Part shown: piece after piece, positions 18,923 through 18,954 of the stretch | How positions within the stretch are numbered: position 1 is the first letter of the stretch | Layout of the letters: every line of letters starts with the position of its first letter | Assembly: GCA_902826945.1 (NCBI GenBank) | Contig: CADEGS010000065.1 | Coordinates: 1-18,954 of the forward strand | Direction: 5' to 3' | DNA from: an uncultured bacterium | GTDB lineage: Bacteria > Planctomycetota > UBA1135 > GCA-002686595 | Length of the DNA stretch: 18,954 nucleotides | Notes under the pieces: model-generated | Database searches by the model: none | Told to the model about the DNA's origin: nothing | The model's input: the letters and a program-made list of their open reading frames with translations, nothing else | Program-made: the position numbers and the translations under genes

Positions 18923-18954
18923 CCGGCGCGAGAGCGCCGTGGCGCCGCAGGCCT

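Overview
The window comes from a very G+C-rich bacterium: nearly every third codon position is G or C, and long spurious open frames run on both strands. Every gene I can support lies on the + strand and there is no intergenic stretch over 300 bases. Envelope lipoproteins with a sulfatase-like fold and TPR tails, a soluble multi-domain hybrid kinase and an NrdR-type operator suggest a Gram-negative lineage such as Myxococcota, Planctomycetota or a related deltaproteobacterial group. The window alone cannot settle this, and I see no rRNA, tRNA, mobile element or CRISPR.

Layout: (1) 9-3326, a cytoplasmic hybrid histidine kinase with two kinase cores and two receiver domains. (2) 3424-15063, an array of six paralogous exported proteins (called S1 to S6 here), each a signal peptide with a Cys near residue 17-23, an alkaline phosphatase-superfamily (sulfatase-like) domain, and a C-terminal TPR region. 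S1-S2 and S3-S4 are translationally coupled pairs with 4-base ATGA overlaps, S5 stands alone, and S6 follows moaA. (3) 12170-13219, moaA, a complete radical-SAM molybdopterin enzyme inserted between S5 and S6. (4) 15318-18850, nrdA-nrdB, a class Ia-type aerobic ribonucleotide reductase, behind an NrdR-box-like palindrome and a sigma70-like promoter. A 53-base hairpin starts at the nrdB stop codon.

The most interesting content is the array. All six proteins keep the metal-site Asp/His residues of the sulfatase fold but replace the C/S-x-P-x-R formylglycine signature with T-x-P-A/S-H. They should therefore not be formylglycine-dependent sulfatases, and a Thr nucleophile is more likely, as in phosphodiesterases and phosphotransferases of the superfamily. 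They also share an invariant Cys just after a His-Gly motif, split into two groups by residues following the nucleophile, and show signs of recombination (S6 looks like S4 in its first half and S3 in its last). Their substrate is unknown. I infer a family of surface lipoproteins that modify or hydrolyse phospho- or sulfo-esters, each with its own TPR docking region.

A second pattern is at the 5' ends. Genes that open a transcription unit have a TANNNT or -10-like hexamer only about 7-11 bases before the preferred start codon and no clear Shine-Dalgarno, which suggests leaderless or very short-leader mRNAs. The coupled genes (S2, S4) lack it.
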